This document shows positions 23,795 through 25,790 of a DNA stretch of 25,790 nt, piece by piece (the stretch's first letter is position 1; every line of letters starts with the position of its first letter). The position numbers were made by a program, and so were the translations under genes. The stretch spans positions 1 through 25,790 of the forward strand of contig CAZFWV010000055.1 of the NCBI GenBank assembly GCA_964522605.1. Direction: 5' to 3'. Origin of the DNA: CAVZLD01 sp964522605 (GTDB lineage: Bacteria > Planctomycetota > Planctomycetia > Pirellulales > Pirellulaceae). Under the pieces are notes generated by a model. It was given only the letters and a program-made list of their open reading frames with translations, had not been told where the DNA came from and searched no databases.

Positions 23795-24516
23795 CAGGGT
23801 GACCCATCCTGCCGTACCGCGCTTGCCGATGCGCCGGACGAACGGGCCGAATTGGTGCGAACGGGAGCCGCTTCCTGGGTTGCAACCTGCTTGATGACCC
23901 GTACGGTTCCCGAGGAGTCGCGGAACACGTCCGCCGCATAAACGGTTTCGTAGGGCTGTCGTTCGTTCACGTCGAGCAAACTGCCCGGCGCGGCTCCGAG
24001 CGGTTGAGATGGTCGGCGCTGGCATCGCACGGTGAGCCGCGCCGGCCCGTCGTCCGTCAAGAAATGTCGACCGACCGCCGCACCTAACTCCGCCAGCTGC
24101 GTATCGTCCTCTCGCGATGCGTAAGCCGCCATCCGCTGTGCGAATCGACGCCAATGTTGTCGACGAAATCCTCCGCGCCAGCCGGTCTCACCGCCTTCGT
24201 CATCCGGAAAGTGAAGCACCGATTGCGATCCGTCCCACTGAATCTCGATCACGTGATCGTCTTCGTATTCCATTCCGTGCGTCAGGTGAAAACCGGCCGC
24301 GAAGTTGGGATCAAAATTCAATGTCCGCGTATAGGGCGCCAGCGTGCGAACCAATCGCATCTGCAGCACTGAAGCATACTGGTTGCTGAAGAGAACGACC
24401 GCCACGCAAAAGAGATGGACCAGAATCAGCAGCGAGACCCATCCCGCCGCGGACGGTGAGAGCAGGCGAGGCTCTCCGGGTTCCTCACGAGACTTCGCAG
24501 CGACTCGACTCGTCAT
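23794..24516 (-). CDS. Single-pass membrane protein, HTTM operon partner
   Basis: 240 residues, ATG at 24516. Not a named family to me. One membrane helix at about 24-44 (AGWVSLLILVHLFCVAVVLFS) has a hydrophilic N-terminus in front. The outer domain has YASVLQMRLVRTLAPYTRTLNFDPNF and GMEYEDDHVIEIQWDG, then LHFPDDEGGETGWRGGFRRQHWRRFAQRMA. The C-terminus is probably disordered. The segment reads like a periplasmic accessory domain. Its stop overlaps the HTTM start (TGATG), implying translational coupling, so a joint role with the HTTM protein is likely. No ribosome binding site stronger than AGGG is seen upstream. Confidence 0.85.
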   Translation of the reverse strand: MTSRVAAKSREEPGEPRLLSPSAAGWVSLLILVHLFCVAVVLFSNQYASVLQMRLVRTLAPYTRTLNFDPNFAAGFHLTHGMEYEDDHVIEIQWDGSQSVLHFPDDEGGETGWRGGFRRQHWRRFAQRMAAYASREDDTQLAELGAAVGRHFLTDDGPARLTVRCQRRPSQPLGAAPGSLLDVNERQPYETVYAADVFRDSSGTVRVIKQVATQEAAPVRTNSARSSGASASAVRQDGSP

Positions 24517-24645
24517 CCCAAAAACCCTTCGTCATCCCTCCGAGTTACCCGACGCTAGCGCGTGCGGCTCACCGGAAAACTAAGCAGTCACAAAGCACTT
24601 GCGCAGCGGCCAAGCGTGAAGACCAGTATCGTGCACGTTGAGACG

Positions 24646-24679
24646 AAAAAAAATCGGGCTTCCCAGATGGGAGCCCGAT
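24646..24679 (-). terminator. Intrinsic terminator of the Cys-rich gene 24741-25298
   Basis: Read on the minus strand, ATCGGGCTCCC and GGGAAGCCCGAT pair with one bulged base around a 4-base loop, followed by a run of eight T (24653 to 24646). It lies about 60 bases after the stop at 24741. On the plus strand the hairpin is followed only by a short T run. Confidence 0.88.
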
Positions 24680-24740
24680 CTTTTGTCTCGTACGATGCCG
24701 CGCGAGCAGATTCCACTCGGGCGCGGTCATGAACGCAACA

Positions 24741-25298
24741 CTAAGCCGAACCTTCGGCGGCCTCCTCAGCGGGAGCGGGAGGAACTTCGGGGGCCACTTC
24801 GGCTTCGGCAGGAGCGGCCTCCATAATCACCGGAGCGCCACAGCTGGGCTCAACCACCGCACCGCAACCACCACAGGAACCACAACCACCGCAGGCCGGA
24901 GCCGGCGCGGCACAGGTCGGTTCGCAAGCCACCGGAGCGGCACAGGTCGGCTCGCAGGCCGGAGCCGCGCAAGCGGGCTCACAGGCCGGAGCGGCTTCAC
25001 CGCAGCAATCCGCCTTGGCACCGCGGCACGCATGACGCGCACGCAGACGAGCAAGCAAACCACCGCAGCGACGACGGCCACCACAGTCATCCGCGCCCGC
25101 ACAAGCAACCACCGGGGCCTCGCCGCAGCATTGAGCCGCTGCAACACCGGCGCACGCACGGTGATGACGGAACAAACCGCCGTGGTGACGCAGGCCACCG
25201 CAGCCAATGCCCGCACTGACTTGATTGTCGCTGCCCATCACAGCGATCGCCAGAACCGCAAAGAACGTTGCGATTCCAAACAAAGTTGTCCGATTCAT
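24741..25298 (-). CDS. Cys-rich exported protein with ACEPxCAAP repeats
   Basis: 185 residues. ATG at 25298 has GGAGAG about 8 bases upstream and begins the signal peptide MNRTTLFGIATFFAVLAIAV (cleavage near VSAG, about residue 29); an in-frame start at 25397 lacks these. The mature chain has Cys-rich and His/Arg-rich stretches (GCGGLRHHGGLFRHHRACAG, QCCGEAP, GGRRRCGGLLARLRARHACRG). Three tandem ACEPxCAAP units and GGCGSCGGCG follow, then a Pro/Glu/Ala-rich acidic tail with no Cys. It is a paralogue of the protein at 1-272 (shared CCGEAP/CCEPACGAP and GGLL/FARLR). No enzymatic motif is seen. Disulfide cross-linking in the envelope or metal binding are possibilities, not demonstrated. A strong terminator follows at 24646. 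Confidence 0.85.
   Translation of the reverse strand: MNRTTLFGIATFFAVLAIAVMGSDNQVSAGIGCGGLRHHGGLFRHHRACAGVAAAQCCGEAPVVACAGADDCGGRRRCGGLLARLRARHACRGAKADCCGEAAPACEPACAAPACEPTCAAPVACEPTCAAPAPACGGCGSCGGCGAVVEPSCGAPVIMEAAPAEAEVAPEVPPAPAEEAAEGSA
24909..24992. repeat. Tandem repeat of about 27 bases inside the Cys-rich gene
   Basis: Three units (24909-24938, 24939-24965, 24966-24992) encode ACEPxCAAP-type modules on the minus strand. The first unit is 3 bases longer. Such units can expand and contract by slippage. Confidence 0.7.
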
Positions 25299-25790
25299 TT
25301 CGATGCTCTCCACAAACTTGCCACAGTCACGTGACTGGCCGCCGAACCTTTTCCCGCTCCCACCGACCTCGACGGCGTGCTGCCGGTGGAGCCACAACTT
25401 CCCGTAACTTCACGAACCAACAGAAATAGCCAATTTTCAGAGAGTCTGTCGGTTACGAAGAATACATAGGCTCAATAGATTAGCGAGTTAAGTTAACAAG
25501 CCTGGTTTCGCTGTCAACCGTCCTTCGCTTCAAATTAAGCAGACTCGATGCTTCCAGGAAAAATAGCGAGAGTTTAACGAAGGCCGTATATTCTGCCTCG
25601 CTTGCTTCGGCTTGTCCATGGGGGGCGCACACCACGACGGCCAAGCCCTCGTTGTTCGTCGACTATCCATCGCGCATCAGCGTCGGCACATGCCTAATCG
25701 GTCATATAGAGAAGATGCGCAAGATAAGAAGGGATATAGACAGATTGCATCAGACTGGCCTGTTGAAAATGTTTTCGACTCGGAGACATG
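25299..25790. other. Upstream region of Cys-rich gene, lower GC, window edge
   Basis: No gene is supported with confidence. The region contains the Cys-rich gene leader, with a 14-base palindrome at 25324-25337. From about 25400 the base composition is visibly more AT-rich than the rest of the window. A frame from ATG at 25619 stays open to the right edge (57 complete codons, plus strand), but it has no ribosome binding site and no known motif, so it is not called. Confidence 0.45.
25324..25337. promoter_or_regulatory. CAGTCACGTGACTG palindrome in Cys-rich gene leader
   Basis: Perfect 14-base palindrome centred about 33 bases before the ATG at 25298. Its core TCACGTGA also occurs at 310-317, before the paralogous Cys-rich gene. 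It could be a regulator binding site or a leader hairpin. Confidence 0.5.

Noticed and set aside
24909..24992. CRISPR-like regular repeats
   Set aside because: Units are directly abutting, coding and only three in number; they encode Cys/Pro modules.
25619..25790. Partial gene at right edge
   Set aside because: Only 57 complete codons, no ribosome binding site, no motif; left as a note for checking with flanking sequence.

Overview
The window looks like a chromosomal contig from a planctomycete, probably of the Pirellulales/Rhodopirellula type. This is inferred from about 60% GC, a housekeeping cluster running tpiA-secG-yicC-gmk-rpoZ-coaC-coaB, and several planctomycete-flavoured families: a VIT/von Willebrand A exported protein, a secreted PQQ-propeller protein, a Tat-exported sugar-phosphate isomerase, an HTTM membrane protein and Cys-rich secreted proteins. 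No rRNA, tRNA, prophage, IS transposase or CRISPR array was seen.

Layout. 1-272 (minus) is the start of a small Cys-rich exported protein that runs off the left edge. 726-4715 (minus) is a 1329-residue VIT-vWA protein. 5082-9831 (plus) is the housekeeping run: triosephosphate isomerase, SecG, YicC, guanylate kinase, RNA polymerase omega, and coenzyme A synthesis split into separate CoaC and CoaB genes. 9828-10931 (minus) is a nucleotidyltransferase-like plus HD-domain protein whose stop codon interlocks with that of coaB. 11186-12850 (plus) is a fucose-isomerase-like protein. 13123-14367 (minus) is a secreted PQQ propeller. 14515-16566 (plus) is a tight three-gene cassette: a four-helix membrane protein with an apparent arrestin-like domain, a small arrestin-like protein and a P-loop ATPase. 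16980-18284 is a secreted low-complexity protein with a clear terminator. 18646-21012 holds a TGS-domain GTPase and DNA polymerase X, artificially joined by 100 N. 21026-21313 (minus) is a small membrane protein. 21894-24516 (minus) is a three-gene operon (single-pass protein, HTTM protein, Tat isomerase) joined by two TGATG stop/start overlaps. 24741-25298 (minus) is a second Cys-rich exported protein related to the one at the left edge.

Between genes there are three kinds of long palindromic repeat. Family A (7384-7453, 18438-18523) has the architecture of REP/BIME elements: GTAG followed by a GTGA-capped hairpin, placed as an inverted pair. In one copy the two arms differ only by a base change and its compensating partner. 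Family B (9036-9110, 21727-21813) is a nested hairpin, one copy of which separates coaC from coaB. Family C is seen once (12953-13065).

The best candidates for something undescribed are the arrestin-like/ATPase cassette, the REP-like family A repeats, and the two Cys-rich secreted paralogues, which both carry a TCACGTGA palindrome 29-45 bases before their start codons.
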